Positions 7,848 through 16,173 of a stretch of 54,541 nucleotides of DNA are shown in pieces; position 1 is the stretch's first letter, and each line of letters starts with the position of its first letter. Source of the stretch: Bifidobacterium sp. Lineage in GTDB: Bacteria > Actinomycetota > Actinomycetes > Actinomycetales > Bifidobacteriaceae. A model generated the notes under the pieces. It saw nothing but the letters and a program-made list of their open reading frames with translations, made no database searches and was not told the DNA's origin. The stretch covers positions 1 to 54,541 of the forward strand of contig JAIJEI010000002.1 in NCBI GenBank assembly GCA_022739095.1. The letters are read 5' to 3'. The position numbers and the translations under genes were made by a program.

Positions 7848-9881
7848 TCACTCAGCCACGGCGGCGTTGAAGTCGTCGGCGGAGTTCACCTGGACGCGCT
7901 TCTTGATGGCGGTGAGAATCTGCTCACGAGCAGTGTCCACCGGCACACCGTTGAGCTGGCTGCCGTCGCGGAAGCGGAAGCTGACCGCGTTGTTGCTCAT
8001 GTCTTCCTCACCGACGATGAGGATGAACGGCACCTTGGACTTGGAGGCGTTGCGAATCTTCTTGCCGAAGCGATCGTCGGAGTAGTCGATCTCGCAACGG
8101 ACCATCTCATCCTCAAGGGATTTGACAAAACCGGCCAGATGCGGGGCGAACTCGTCGGCAACCGGCACGCCGAGCACCTGCACGGGGGCCAGCCACGCCG
8201 GGAAGGCACCTGCGTAGTGCTCGAGCAGCACGGCGAAGAAGCGTTCGATGGAGCCGAACAGGGCGCGGTGAATCATCACCGGTCGCTGGTGGGTGCCGTC
8301 CTTCGCGATGTACTCGAGCTGGAAGCGCTCGGGCAGGTTGAAGTCGAGCTGGATGGTCGAGACCTGCCAGGTGCGGCCGATGGCGTCACGGGCCTGCACG
8401 GAGATCTTCGGGCCGTAGAAGGCGGCGCCGCCCGGGTCGGCCACGAGATCGAGGTGGGATGCCTCGGCGACCTCACGCAGCGTTCGGGTGGCCTCCTCCC
8501 AGATTTCGTCGGAACCGACGTACTTGTCCGGATCCTTGGTGGACAGCTCCAAGTAGAAGTCGGACAGGCCGAAGTCCTTGAGCAGGTTCAGAACGAAGGT
8601 CAGCAGGCTGGTCAGCTCGTCCTTCATCTGCTCGCGGGTGCAGTAGATGTGGGAATCGTCCTGAGTCAGACCGCGCACACGGGTCAGGCCGTGGACCTCA
8701 CCGGACTTCTCGTAGCGGTACACGGTACCGAACTCGAAGAGGCGTAGCGGCAGCTCGCGGTAGGAGCGCTGGCGGGACTTGAAGATCAGGTTGTGCATTG
8801 GGCAGTTCATCGGCTTCAGGTAGTAGTCGAAGCCGGGCTTGGTCACGTTGCCGTCCGCGTCGTATTCTTCATCGAGGTGCATGGCCGGGTACATGCCGTC
8901 CTTGTACCAGTGCAGGTGGCCGGAGGTCTCGTACAGGCCGCCCTTGGTGATGTGCGGGGTCTGCACGAAGCTGTAGTGGTGCTTGCGGTGCATCTCGCGC
9001 GAGTAGTCCTCCATCGCGTTGATCACGGCGGCACCCTTCGGGTGGAACACGGCCAGGCCGGGGCCAATTTCATCCGGGAAGGAGAACAGGTCCATCTCGG
9101 CGCCGAGCTTGCGGTGATCGCGCTTGGCGGCTTCTTCCAGACGGGTCTGGTAGGCCTTGAGGTCTTCCTTGGTGGCCCATGCGGTGCCGTAGATGCGCTG
9201 CATGGTCGGGTTCTTCTCGGAACCACGCCAGTAGGCGGCGGCGGAACGCTCGATCTTGAAGGCCTTGATGTAGCGGGTGTTCGGCAGGTGCGGGCCGCGG
9301 CACAGGTCCTTCCAAACCACGTTGCCATCACGGTCGACGTTGTCGTAGAAGCTGAGCTCCTTTTCGGAGATCTCGGTGGCGGCGGCCGGGTCGAGGTGTG
9401 CTTCCTTGTCTTCGATCAGTTCGATCTTGAAGGGCTGGTCGGCCTCTTCCTTCAGAGCCTCTTCCTCGGTCACGGAACGACGGCGGAAGGACTGGGAGGA
9501 CTTGATGATGCGCTGCATGCGCTTCTCGATGTCCTTGATGTCGTCCGGGGTGAAGGGCTGGTCGACCTGGAAGTCGTAGTAGAAGCCGTCCTTGATGACG
9601 GGGCCGACGCCGAGCTTGGCGTTCGGGTAAACTTCCTGCACGGCCTGGGCCATGACGTGGGTGGCCGAGTGACGCATGATTGCGAGGCCGTCTTCGGAGT
9701 CGAGGGCGATGGGGTCGACGGTGTCGCCATCGTTCAGCGGCGTGTACAGGTCACGGTTCTCGCCGTTGATCTTGACCGCGATAATGTTCTTGTCTTCCGC
9801 GAACAGTTCGACGCCGGTGGTGGTTGCTTCCACCTCCTTCGCTTCGCCGTTGACGGTTATGGAGATGGTAGCTTGCGCCAT
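7848..9881 (-). CDS. thrS: Threonyl-tRNA synthetase
   Basis: 677 residues, full length. Order of domains: N-terminal TGS domain, an editing-type second domain with HSATHVMAQAV (near residue 72) and its partner residues, class II catalytic core (motif 2 region FGTVYRYEKSGEVHGLTRVRG, read here as its start FGTVYRYEKSGE; motif 3 VMIHRALFGSIERFFAVL), and the C-terminal anticodon-binding domain (VPFILIVGEEDM). It charges tRNA-Thr. The 120 bases upstream carry no convincing T-box. No lesions are seen. Confidence 0.98.
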   Translation of the reverse strand: MAQATISITVNGEAKEVEATTTGVELFAEDKNIIAVKINGENRDLYTPLNDGDTVDPIALDSEDGLAIMRHSATHVMAQAVQEVYPNAKLGVGPVIKDGFYYDFQVDQPFTPDDIKDIEKRMQRIIKSSQSFRRRSVTEEEALKEEADQPFKIELIEDKEAHLDPAAATEISEKELSFYDNVDRDGNVVWKDLCRGPHLPNTRYIKAFKIERSAAAYWRGSEKNPTMQRIYGTAWATKEDLKAYQTRLEEAAKRDHRKLGAEMDLFSFPDEIGPGLAVFHPKGAAVINAMEDYSREMHRKHHYSFVQTPHITKGGLYETSGHLHWYKDGMYPAMHLDEEYDADGNVTKPGFDYYLKPMNCPMHNLIFKSRQRSYRELPLRLFEFGTVYRYEKSGEVHGLTRVRGLTQDDSHIYCTREQMKDELTSLLTFVLNLLKDFGLSDFYLELSTKDPDKYVGSDEIWEEATRTLREVAEASHLDLVADPGGAAFYGPKISVQARDAIGRTWQVSTIQLDFNLPERFQLEYIAKDGTHQRPVMIHRALFGSIERFFAVLLEHYAGAFPAWLAPVQVLGVPVADEFAPHLAGFVKSLEDEMVRCEIDYSDDRFGKKIRNASKSKVPFILIVGEEDMSNNAVSFRFRDGSQLNGVPVDTAREQILTAIKKRVQVNSADDFNAAVAE

Positions 9882-9999
9882 GATTTGTCCTTTGCTATCG
9901 GGGCCCGCGGTACTAATGTGCAGGCCTGGACTGGTTAATCAACGTAGGACACGATAGGTTGGGCGTGCGACAAATACCACCAGCATCTGAACCAATACG

Positions 10000-10021
10000 A
10001 AAAAACCTCGCCGAAGCGAGG
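10000..10021 (-). terminator. Intrinsic terminator of the tRNA operon
   Basis: Read on the minus strand, the stem CCTCGC/GCGAGG closed by a UUCG tetraloop is followed by six T residues. It begins nine bases after the last tRNA-Gly, so it ends the five-tRNA transcript. Confidence 0.92.
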
Positions 10022-10029
10022 CTTCGTTG

Positions 10030-10105
10030 TGGAGCGGACAACGGGACTCGAACCCGCGGTCTCAATCTTGGCAAGGTTGCGCTTTACCAACTAAGCTATG
10101 TCCGC
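10030..10105 (-). tRNA. tRNA-Gly(GCC), CCA encoded
   Basis: A 76-base cloverleaf with acceptor GCGGACA/TGTCCGC, discriminator T, and anticodon loop TTGCCAA giving anticodon GCC. The 3' CCA is encoded, unlike the other four tRNAs here. The anticodon stem has one C-A mismatch (CAACC with GATTG), absent in the second tRNA-Gly at 10469. Last gene of the operon. Confidence 0.95.
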
Positions 10106-10136
10106 AAAGAAATCCGCCGTGAGAAGCGGAATCCAG

Positions 10137-10209
10137 TGGGCGATGTAGGAATCGAACCTACGACCCCTTCGGTGTGAACGAAGTGCGCTAGCCGCTGCGC
10201 CAATCGCCC
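10137..10209 (-). tRNA. tRNA-Val(CAC)
   Basis: A 73-base cloverleaf. Anticodon stem CTTCG/CGAAG encloses loop TTCACAC, giving anticodon CAC (reads GUG). Acceptor GGGCGAT pairs with ATCGCCC and the discriminator is A. CCA is not encoded. Confidence 0.95.
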
Positions 10210-10257
10210 GAATACTCGGTTCTTCAGTTATGTACAGTCGAATTGCTTCGACTTTCG

Positions 10258-10329
10258 TGGGCGATACAAGATTCGAACTTGTGACCCCTTCCGTGTCAGG
10301 GAAGTGCGCTACCACTGCGCCAACCGCCC
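10258..10329 (-). tRNA. tRNA-Val(GAC)
   Basis: A 72-base cloverleaf. Anticodon stem CTTCC/GGAAG encloses loop CTGACAC, giving anticodon GAC (reads GUC/GUU). The acceptor stem GGGCGGT/ATCGCCC has one G-T wobble. CCA is not encoded. Confidence 0.95.
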
Positions 10330-10370
10330 GAGTCATATTTCATTCTATTGAATTGCTTCACTGGTCTGAG

Positions 10371-10441
10371 AGGTGGGTACGAGAGTCGAACTCGTCTATA
10401 CGGCTTTGCAGGCCGCTGCCTAACCGCTTGGCTAACCCACC
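10371..10441 (-). tRNA. tRNA-Cys(GCA)
   Basis: A 71-base cloverleaf with acceptor GGTGGGT/ACCCACC and discriminator T, which is the cysteine identity base. Anticodon loop CTGCAAA gives GCA. CCA is not encoded. Confidence 0.95.
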
Positions 10442-10468
10442 GCAAGGTCTGTCAACTCACGGACCTAG

Positions 10469-10541
10469 AGCGGACAACGGGACTCGAACCCGCGGTCTCA
10501 ACCTTGGCAAGGTTGCGCTTTACCAACTAAGCTATGTCCGC
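10469..10541 (-). tRNA. tRNA-Gly(GCC), second copy
   Basis: A 73-base cloverleaf nearly identical to the gene at 10030-10105, but with a fully paired anticodon stem (CAACC/GGTTG) and no encoded CCA. It is the first gene of the minus-strand tRNA operon, about 45 bases after the promoter. Confidence 0.95.
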
Positions 10542-10585
10542 GTGTGTTTCCTTGGCGAGGTCTCCCTGCCGAAGCACGAGTGTTT

Positions 10586-10614
10586 ACTATACTCACATGC
10601 ATGTAGTTCGTCCA
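10586..10614 (-). promoter_or_regulatory. Promoter of the tRNA operon
   Basis: On the minus strand, TGGACG (10614-10609) and TATAGT (10591-10586) are separated by 17 bases, a sigma-70-type arrangement. It lies 45 bases upstream of the first tRNA-Gly. Confidence 0.6.
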
Positions 10615-10700
10615 GCTGCGGCGTGTCGCCTGTAATTGCATACTCTCGCTTATGGCTAAAGCGTGCGCTTCGGGCAATGGACTCCAGTTACTCTAGAGGT

Positions 10701-11534
10701 ATGAGTGAAGCAGCGAAGGACACCGGCGCAGTATTGATCGCCGCATTCGAGGGATGGAACGATGCCTGTCAGGCGGCGACGAACGTGGTGCGCCATTTGG
10801 TCAAGCGATATGAGTCCCGCGAGATTCGTCATATTAGATGTGATGATTTCTATGACTACCAAGTTGCCCGCCCTATGCTGTGCCATGTTTCGGGACGCAC
10901 CAATCTTATCTGGCCGCAGACTACGTTCTACGACATCACGTTGGACGCAGGCAAGCATATCTATGCGCAGATTGCCCCCGAACCGAACTATCGGTGGAAG
11001 GAATACTGTAGCCAGAGTCTGGCCATTGCCGATGAGCTGGATGTCAATCGGATCATTACGTTAGGTTCGATGTTCTCGGATTGCCCGCATACTCGGCCGT
11101 TGCCCATCGCCGTCAGCGACGGAGACTGTCAATGCGAGGGCGACCGATCGTACAACGGCCCGGTAGGCATTCCTACCGTTTTGGATGTGGCCGCCGCACA
11201 ACAAGGATTCGCTCATTCCTTAATGTGGGTGTCCATCCCCCAATATTTGGGCAGTGACGAATGTTCAGCCGGCACTATGCGATTGCTGGATGCGTTGGGC
11301 AAGCATATCGGCTTTACCTTCGATACGGCAGACCTGAAGCAGAAAGCCGAACAGTGGAAGGCGCAGGCATCGATACTGGTTCGTTGCAATGACCAGCTTC
11401 ATGATTATGTGGAGCATTTGGAGCACGACTACGACTTGCAGCAGAAAGCCGAAGCGGAGGCTTCATTGGGAGCGCCCCAGGCCGAACAACTGGTCAAAGA
11501 AGCGGAAGCATTTCTGCGCCAGATGGGCAATTAG
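10701..11534 (+). CDS. PAC2-family protein
   Basis: 277 residues from the ATG at 10701, preceded by AGAGG. An open frame extends upstream through the tRNA genes but is not coding. The sequence AVLIAAFEGWNDACQAAT, the CDDFYDYQVARP block and GPVGIPTVLDVAA are typical of actinobacterial PAC2 (proteasome assembly chaperone 2-like) proteins. Bifidobacteria contain such proteins with no known partner; function is unassigned. It is divergent from the tRNA operon and convergent with uppP. Confidence 0.88.
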   Translation: MSEAAKDTGAVLIAAFEGWNDACQAATNVVRHLVKRYESREIRHIRCDDFYDYQVARPMLCHVSGRTNLIWPQTTFYDITLDAGKHIYAQIAPEPNYRWKEYCSQSLAIADELDVNRIITLGSMFSDCPHTRPLPIAVSDGDCQCEGDRSYNGPVGIPTVLDVAAAQQGFAHSLMWVSIPQYLGSDECSAGTMRLLDALGKHIGFTFDTADLKQKAEQWKAQASILVRCNDQLHDYVEHLEHDYDLQQKAEAEASLGAPQAEQLVKEAEAFLRQMGN

Positions 11535-11560
11535 CCCCTATATGGTGATGCTCCCGCTGG

Positions 11561-11585
11561 ATGAACAGCCCAGTGGGCTGTTCAT
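11561..11585. terminator. Hairpin after the PAC2 gene
   Basis: Perfect inverted repeat ATGAACAGCC/GGCTGTTCAT with a five-base loop, 27 bases after the stop. It lacks a clear T tract, so termination is only probable. Confidence 0.5.
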
Positions 11586-11619
11586 AGCAGTGCACCATGT
11601 GCACGTCGCACAAAATGTC

Positions 11620-11717
11620 GGGAGCTGGCTCGCGTAGCGAGACTGAGGGTGGTTCTGCTGGCATATTCCAGTGACCACCCTCAGTCAGCTTCGCTGACGG
11701 CTCCCGCCGGCGGGAGC
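11620..11717. repeat. Dispersed palindromic repeat element
   Basis: A nested inverted repeat: GGGAGC...GCTCCC outer arms, a CTCGCGTAGCGAG hairpin on the left side, GACTGAGGGTGG pairing with CCACCCTCAGTC, and an adjoining perfect nine-base palindrome (GCTCCCGCC/GGCGGGAGC). The same modules, in the same order, occur at 54297-54415. It fills the convergent gap between the PAC2 gene and uppP. Confidence 0.75.
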
Positions 11718-11748
11718 ACCATTATATTGAGTCGCCTATCGACCCGTC

Positions 11749-12633
11749 TTATGCCGCAGCCGCCACGGAGGGATCGATGGCCGGCAGCACACCCACAATC
11801 AGCAGCAAGGCGACGACCACAGCCAAACCGATGCGGTAGATGGCGAAGGCCTTGTAGGAGAAGTTCGATACGAACTTCAGGAATCCGATGATCACGATGT
11901 AGCCGAGTACGAAGCTGATGACCATGGCCACGAGGGTCGGCCCCCAGCCGGGGAACATCGCATCGGTTTTGTAGTTCTTCACGGCCTTGATGGCTTCGAG
12001 CAAACCTGAGCCGAACACCGCGGGGATGGCCATCAGGAAGCTCAGACGCACAGCGGCCTCACGCGTGTAGCCCAGTGCGCGACCGACGGTGATGGTGCCG
12101 CCGGAGCGGGACACACCAGGAATCAGCGCCATGGACTGGCCCAAACCGAAGAGGAACGCATCACGATACGTCATATCATTCATGGTTTTGTTCTGGCGAG
12201 CCTTGGCATCCACCATCCACAGCAGAATGCCGAATACCAACAGCACGGTTACCGTAATCCACAGGTTGCGCAACGAGGTTTCGATGACGTTCTGCAGAGT
12301 GAAGCCGAGGATGATAATCGGAATCGAGCCGATGATAATGTTCCAACCGAGTGTGGCGTAACTGTCGCCGCGGCCCATGCGGGCCTTCCAATCCTTGCCG
12401 TTCTTGCCGAGCAGGCAGCTGAACCAGTGAGTAAGGATATTGATGATGTCGTGACGGAAATACAGAATCACCGCAAGTTCGGTGCCGATTTGGATGATGG
12501 CGGTAAACGCCGCACCGGGATCAGAGCCCAGCATCAAATCGCCGAAAATACGGATATGTGCGCTGGAAGATACCGGGAGATATTCGGTCAGCGCCTGAAC
12601 GATGCCGAGAATGATCGCTTGGAAAAAATTCAT
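11749..12633 (-). CDS. uppP: Undecaprenyl-diphosphatase (UppP/BacA)
   Basis: 294 residues, a polytopic membrane protein. It recycles undecaprenyl pyrophosphate to the monophosphate carrier for cell-wall synthesis. The conserved active-site blocks are visible: the N-terminal EYLPVSSSAH and the PGVSRSGGTITVGRALG region. At least six hydrophobic helices follow. It may confer bacitracin tolerance when abundant, a family property. It is divergent from the kinase gene at 12778. Confidence 0.97.
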   Translation of the reverse strand: MNFFQAIILGIVQALTEYLPVSSSAHIRIFGDLMLGSDPGAAFTAIIQIGTELAVILYFRHDIINILTHWFSCLLGKNGKDWKARMGRGDSYATLGWNIIIGSIPIIILGFTLQNVIETSLRNLWITVTVLLVFGILLWMVDAKARQNKTMNDMTYRDAFLFGLGQSMALIPGVSRSGGTITVGRALGYTREAAVRLSFLMAIPAVFGSGLLEAIKAVKNYKTDAMFPGWGPTLVAMVISFVLGYIVIIGFLKFVSNFSYKAFAIYRIGLAVVVALLLIVGVLPAIDPSVAAAA

Positions 12634-12777
12634 AACCCCTCGTGATTTCTAAGTATTTGATGTGCTATGACGATGAACACCCTACCCAAGGGGGTGTAGA
12701 ACAACACTAAGAATCGGTAACATCCACGGCTTCTACAATGAAAGTGGATAGAGTACGTAAGCGACGAAGGGAGCATT

Positions 12778-13569
12778 ATGGCCACGTATCGCAAAAGCAG
12801 GGCATTCGCACCGGAAGGATTTTTCGAATGCGAGGGCCGAGGACTCGAATGGTTGGGAGCGGCTCATGCGCAGGGCGGCCCGCGCGTGGTGCAGGTATAC
12901 GGCTGGGGCAAGGATTATCTGGATATCGAACGTGTGGGTAGCGCGTCCCCCACGCCTCAGGCGGCACGAGCTTTTGGTGCGGCTCTGGCCCATATGCATG
13001 ATACGGGTGCCGAATATTTCGGGTCTGCGCCTGACGGATATAACGGCACATGCTATTTCGGACCATTGCAGGACCCGGTGAAAATGGATACCGGCGAGTG
13101 GACCGACCCGATCAGCTATTTCGCTGATGGACGCCTGCGCCCGATGGTCAACCTTGGTGTGAAGCGTGGCGAACTGGATAAGCGCGATGTCGAACTGACC
13201 GAGCACGTGATTGAAGCGTTGCCGGATCTGATGGGCCGCGCTGCAGCCGACAAGCCGGCGCGCATCCACGGTGATCTGTGGAGCGGCAATGTGATGTGGA
13301 CCGCCGATTCCAGGCAGTCCGAGGCCGTGCTCATCGACCCGGCTGCACATGGCGGTCATCGCGAGGAGGATCTGGCTATGCTGCACCTGTTCGGCATGAG
13401 CTATCTGAGCGAAATCACCGAGGGCTACCAGTCCGTACATCCGCTGAAGGCCGGATGGCAGGAGCGCATCACGCTCTGGCAGCTCTACCCCATCGCCGGC
13501 CACTGCGTCTTCTTCGGCGGCGGCTACGTCAACGAATACCGCTCCATGTGCCGTTCCCTGCTGAAGTAA
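12778..13569 (+). CDS. Fructosamine kinase-family protein
   Basis: 263 residues from the ATG at 12778, with GAAGGGAG upstream. It has the kinase-like catalytic signature IHGDLWSGNVMW, the DPAAHGGHREEDLAML metal-binding block and EYFGSAPDGYNGTCYFG, all typical of fructosamine/ketosamine-3-kinase homologues. Such enzymes phosphorylate Amadori products and so start deglycation of proteins or small amines. Its downstream neighbour before phage integration would have been the convergent dnaJ. Confidence 0.92.
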   Translation: MATYRKSRAFAPEGFFECEGRGLEWLGAAHAQGGPRVVQVYGWGKDYLDIERVGSASPTPQAARAFGAALAHMHDTGAEYFGSAPDGYNGTCYFGPLQDPVKMDTGEWTDPISYFADGRLRPMVNLGVKRGELDKRDVELTEHVIEALPDLMGRAAADKPARIHGDLWSGNVMWTADSRQSEAVLIDPAAHGGHREEDLAMLHLFGMSYLSEITEGYQSVHPLKAGWQERITLWQLYPIAGHCVFFGGGYVNEYRSMCRSLLK

Positions 13570-13574
13570 CAGAC

Positions 13575-13601
13575 TTGGCTCCCCTCTCTGAGGAGAGCCA
13601 A
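13575..13601. repeat. Palindromic repeat beside attL
   Basis: TTGGCTC/GAGCCAA arms around a CCTCTCTGAGG centre; a variant of the hairpin at 7812-7834. It follows the kinase stop by five bases and ends nine bases before the prophage attachment core. It may act as the kinase terminator. Confidence 0.65.
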
Positions 13602-13609
13602 GAACGCAT

Positions 13610-13648
13610 CCACTCTCAGCTCAGCGCGTCCTTCAACTTGCAGAAGAA
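13610..13648. repeat. attL (left attachment site)
   Basis: 39 bp matching 49460-49498 with four mismatches; the first 15 bp (CCACTCTCAGCTCAG) are identical. Read on the minus strand it encodes FFCKLKDALS-stop, almost the last ten residues of DnaJ. This is therefore a phage-carried copy of a dnaJ 3' end. Confidence 0.93.
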
Positions 13649-13692
13649 CCACCATTCACGGGAATGGCGTTATTCCAACGTTTCTGAGGGTT

Positions 13693-14868
13693 TCATACGG
13701 GCTCCAAAATGTTTTTGCCCACATTTTGCCCACATTTTTCCATGCTTGTCTCCACCTGCACCGCAGCATCGAGCATACGGGCAACATCCATCAAATCGCT
13801 GTCGAACAGATCCGCGTACACATCCAACGTCATGCTCGCGTTCTTGTGGCCCAGCATCCTCTGTAAGGCCTTGACGTTCGCGCCCGCGTGCACGGCCAGC
13901 GAGGCGGCGGTGTGACGCAGGTCATGAGGCGTGGGCCATTCCTCCTTCGGCCAGCCCAGGCGCACCAGCGTGTGATGCCACCAGCCGGTCATCTTCGCCG
14001 TGCTCTGCTTCATGATCGGGCCTCCCCGCAGGTCACGGAACACCCTTTCGTCCGGCCCGCGTTCCCCGCATATCGGTTTCAGCGCTTCCATGACGATGAG
14101 CGGCATGGGCACGTCGCGTTCCTCGCTGTTCTTCGGAGTGTCCTCGACCCATCGTGCCCCGACGTACACGAGGTTGCCGCCCACATGCAGCACTCCCCGA
14201 CCGAAGTCCAGGTCGCGGGCCTTCAACGCCGCCGCCTCGCCCCAGCGCAATCCGCAGAAGCCCAATGTCAGCACGAGCGCCCGCCGTTCCTCCCCCAGAT
14301 GCTTGCCTTTGGAGCATTCGTCGGCGAATGCGAGCAGACGGGGTATGGTCAGGTACACGCGACGGCTCTTGCGCCTCGGCAGTTTGGGGAGTTCAACGTT
14401 TTCACAGGGGTTGTCGAGTATGAGCTTGTCCCGGACGGCCATGCGGCAGATGCCGAGCATGGTCTGGTACGGGCGTCTCACGGATGGAGCGCCCGAGTTC
14501 TCGATGATGTCGCTGATCCATGCCTGGACTTCGGCGCGGGTGACGGTGCCGATCCGACGGTCGGCCCATCGAGCCTCGCAGTGGAGCCTCCATGCGTCGG
14601 AGGCGTTGATCCGCGTGGTCTCCTTCCAAAACGGCCATTTCTCCTTCAGCCATTGCTCGTAGAGGTCTCCAACACGTCGTTTGCCGTCCTCCGGGTCAAC
14701 ATAGCTGTTGGTGGCCTTGGCGATGGTGACGTGCTCGGCCGCCCAGTTCTCCGCGTCGATCTTGCGGCGGAATCCGCGCTTGTCGGTCTGCGTGCCATCC
14801 GGCTTGCGATACCTCACACGGTATCTGGTTTCGCCTTTGGTTGTCTTGTATCTGGTGACGTTAGCCAT
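13693..14868 (-). CDS. int: Tyrosine-type site-specific integrase
   Basis: 391 residues. It recombines attP with the dnaJ 3' end. An N-terminal arm-binding domain and SAM-like core-binding domain (about residues 60-160) precede the catalytic domain, with Arg208 (FCGLRWGEA), His315-x-x-Arg318 (PHDLRHTA), His341 (MLGHKNASM) and the nucleophile Tyr351 (LDVYADLF). All catalytic residues are present. The last codons overlap the left arm-type repeats. It lies next to attL and is transcribed towards it. Confidence 0.97.
   Translation of the reverse strand: MANVTRYKTTKGETRYRVRYRKPDGTQTDKRGFRRKIDAENWAAEHVTIAKATNSYVDPEDGKRRVGDLYEQWLKEKWPFWKETTRINASDAWRLHCEARWADRRIGTVTRAEVQAWISDIIENSGAPSVRRPYQTMLGICRMAVRDKLILDNPCENVELPKLPRRKSRRVYLTIPRLLAFADECSKGKHLGEERRALVLTLGFCGLRWGEAAALKARDLDFGRGVLHVGGNLVYVGARWVEDTPKNSEERDVPMPLIVMEALKPICGERGPDERVFRDLRGGPIMKQSTAKMTGWWHHTLVRLGWPKEEWPTPHDLRHTAASLAVHAGANVKALQRMLGHKNASMTLDVYADLFDSDLMDVARMLDAAVQVETSMEKCGQNVGKNILEPV
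13712..13736. repeat. Left arm-type integrase site (tandem TTTTGCCCACA)
   Basis: Two tandem copies of TTTTGCCCACA. The whole 25 bp is identical, same orientation, to 49341-49365. It lies 88 bp inside the attL core, within the integrase 3' coding end. Paired arm sites either side of the core are expected for tyrosine integrases of the lambda/L5 type. Confidence 0.75.
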
Positions 14869-14898
14869 TTTATTACCTGCTTAATAATGGAAGATTCA

Positions 14899-14916
14899 CG
14901 TTTTAACCGGTTTTAA
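14899..14916. repeat. AACCGGTT-centred 18-bp repeat upstream of int
   Basis: CGTTTTAACCGGTTTTAA, whose exact reverse complement occurs at 49391-49408 near attR. It is in the divergent promoter region between int and hicA. It may bind an excisionase or a regulator of int and hicA. Confidence 0.55.
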
Positions 14917-14968
14917 TGTGATTTAATGGGACTGTTGCTGAATTGAACCAACCGAAAGGCAATCGCGC

Positions 14969-15208
14969 ATGCCGATCGTATACCCATCGATGAAGGCCTC
15001 GGACCTGTTCCGTACCCTTCGTGGTCTGGGATACGGGATTGACCGCGCGAATGGTTCGCATAAAAGAATGAAGGCGGAGGGTCGTCCACCGTTGACCTTT
15101 GCCTTCCATGACGGGCAGACTGTTCCGCCCGGACTGGTAAAGAAGACACTGGTGAAGGACGTCGGGTTATCCGAAGAGGAGATCCGCGGTATCCTCGGGC
15201 AGAAATGA
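14969..15208 (+). CDS. hicA: HicA-like mRNA interferase toxin
   Basis: 79 residues. The dsRBD-like HicA fold is suggested by MKASDLFRTLRGLGYGI followed by the catalytic NGSH (His31) and by QTVPPGLVKKTLVKDVGLS. HicA toxins cleave mRNA and are neutralised by HicB. AAAGG precedes the start by ten bases. The stop overlaps the next gene as ATGA. In a prophage it may stabilise the lysogen or act in abortive infection; that role is inference. Confidence 0.88.
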   Translation: MPIVYPSMKASDLFRTLRGLGYGIDRANGSHKRMKAEGRPPLTFAFHDGQTVPPGLVKKTLVKDVGLSEEEIRGILGQK

Positions 15209-15555
15209 AGAGGCGCAACATGGATACACGACAGGTGAACATCACCTATCACAGGGAAGACGGCGTATGGTGGGCCGAATCCGATGATATGCCGGGATTC
15301 TCCGCCGCCGGCGACACGTTCGCCGAAACCCGCAAGCTCGCACGCGAGGATATACCGTTCTTTTTCGATGACAACGAGCCCACCACCATTCGTGAATTTT
15401 TGGACAACGGGACTGAAGTTGTTCCGAACAACACCATCTTCGTGTTTCCCACCCCGGAGCTGATGAAGAACGGCGGCAAAGGCGAGTATTTCGAACCGGT
15501 CAACGTGTCCACCACCGCCAACCAGGGCATCGAAGAACGCAGAATGGTGGCCTGA
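15205..15555 (+). CDS. hicB: HicB-like antitoxin
   Basis: 116 residues with the HicB N-terminal fold (ITYHREDGVWWAESDDMPGF and SAAGDTFAETRKLARED). It should bind and inhibit HicA. The C-terminal half shows no obvious HTH or RHH domain, so autoregulation by it is uncertain. Two starts are possible: 15205, overlapping hicA as ATGA, or 15220 (MDTRQ), which has AGAGG upstream and looks the better ribosome site. Confidence 0.85.
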   Translation: MKRRNMDTRQVNITYHREDGVWWAESDDMPGFSAAGDTFAETRKLAREDIPFFFDDNEPTTIREFLDNGTEVVPNNTIFVFPTPELMKNGGKGEYFEPVNVSTTANQGIEERRMVA

Positions 15556-15558
15556 CAT

Positions 15559-16047
15559 ATGAGTGAGGTTTCTGAACGCGCGTCGATTATCGTGCAGCTC
15601 GCCAATTTCGCCGCCGTGGACGGTTCCGGTATGGGGAATGTTCTTGGCTCCGGTGCCAATATCTTCCCCCTCACGCCCAATGGCATGACGCCGCGATTCA
15701 CCGTGTTCACGGAGATACACGTGCCGGCGGATATATGCCCGTGCGAGGTGGCCGTCGAATACTCCCTGCGTGACGAGAAGGGAGACGTCGTCGAGGTTGC
15801 CGGTCCGATGCCCCAATCCTTGCGTATCGCGAACATCATGACGATTGATGCGGGCCTTGCTGGACTCCCCCTCGACCAAAGGAACCATATCGGTGCGGTC
15901 AGTCTCGGAACACTGGATTTCTCCAACGGACTCGCACTCGCGCCGGGGAATTATTCGTGGCGTGTGACTCTTGACGGAGACGATGAGCATGCTGCGGAAC
16001 GATTGTTCTGCGTTCCCAAGCCTGTCACCCCTCCTGTATTTGGGTAA
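15559..16047 (+). CDS. Conserved hypothetical, DUF6941-like, third gene of the hicAB operon
   Basis: 162 residues, four bases after hicB. The start VQLANFAAVDGSGMGNVLGSG and the mainly beta composition recall the DUF6941 family of small single-domain proteins, but this is a weak resemblance from memory. No signal peptide or membrane helix. It precedes a strong terminator, so hicA, hicB and this gene form one transcript. Its role with the toxin-antitoxin pair is unknown. Confidence 0.7.
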   Translation: MSEVSERASIIVQLANFAAVDGSGMGNVLGSGANIFPLTPNGMTPRFTVFTEIHVPADICPCEVAVEYSLRDEKGDVVEVAGPMPQSLRIANIMTIDAGLAGLPLDQRNHIGAVSLGTLDFSNGLALAPGNYSWRVTLDGDDEHAAERLFCVPKPVTPPVFG

Positions 16048-16133
16048 ATCTGACATTTCGGGTATGGCTTCGCCCCGTGTAGGATATGGGGTGAAGCGTC
16101 CTCCTTTCTTGAACTAGCTGGATTCTTCAAACC

Positions 16134-16173
16134 GCCCTGTTGGCGCTGCAACGCCGGCAGGGCAATTCTTTTT
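16134..16173 (+). terminator. Intrinsic terminator of the hicAB operon
   Basis: A 12-bp stem with two wobble pairs (GCCCTGTTGGCG paired across a six-base loop) is followed by TTCTTTTT. A second weaker hairpin (GCTTCGCCCC/GGGGTGAAGC, about 16067-16097) lies upstream. Confidence 0.88.

Noticed and set aside
9882..10002. T-box riboswitch upstream of thrS
   Set aside because: A short TACCGCGG resembles part of a T-box antiterminator, but the leader is only about 120 bases and lacks a specifier stem and the full conserved box.
10230..10700. Extended N-terminus of the PAC2 protein
   Set aside because: The frame runs through tRNA genes; the supported start is the ATG at 10701.
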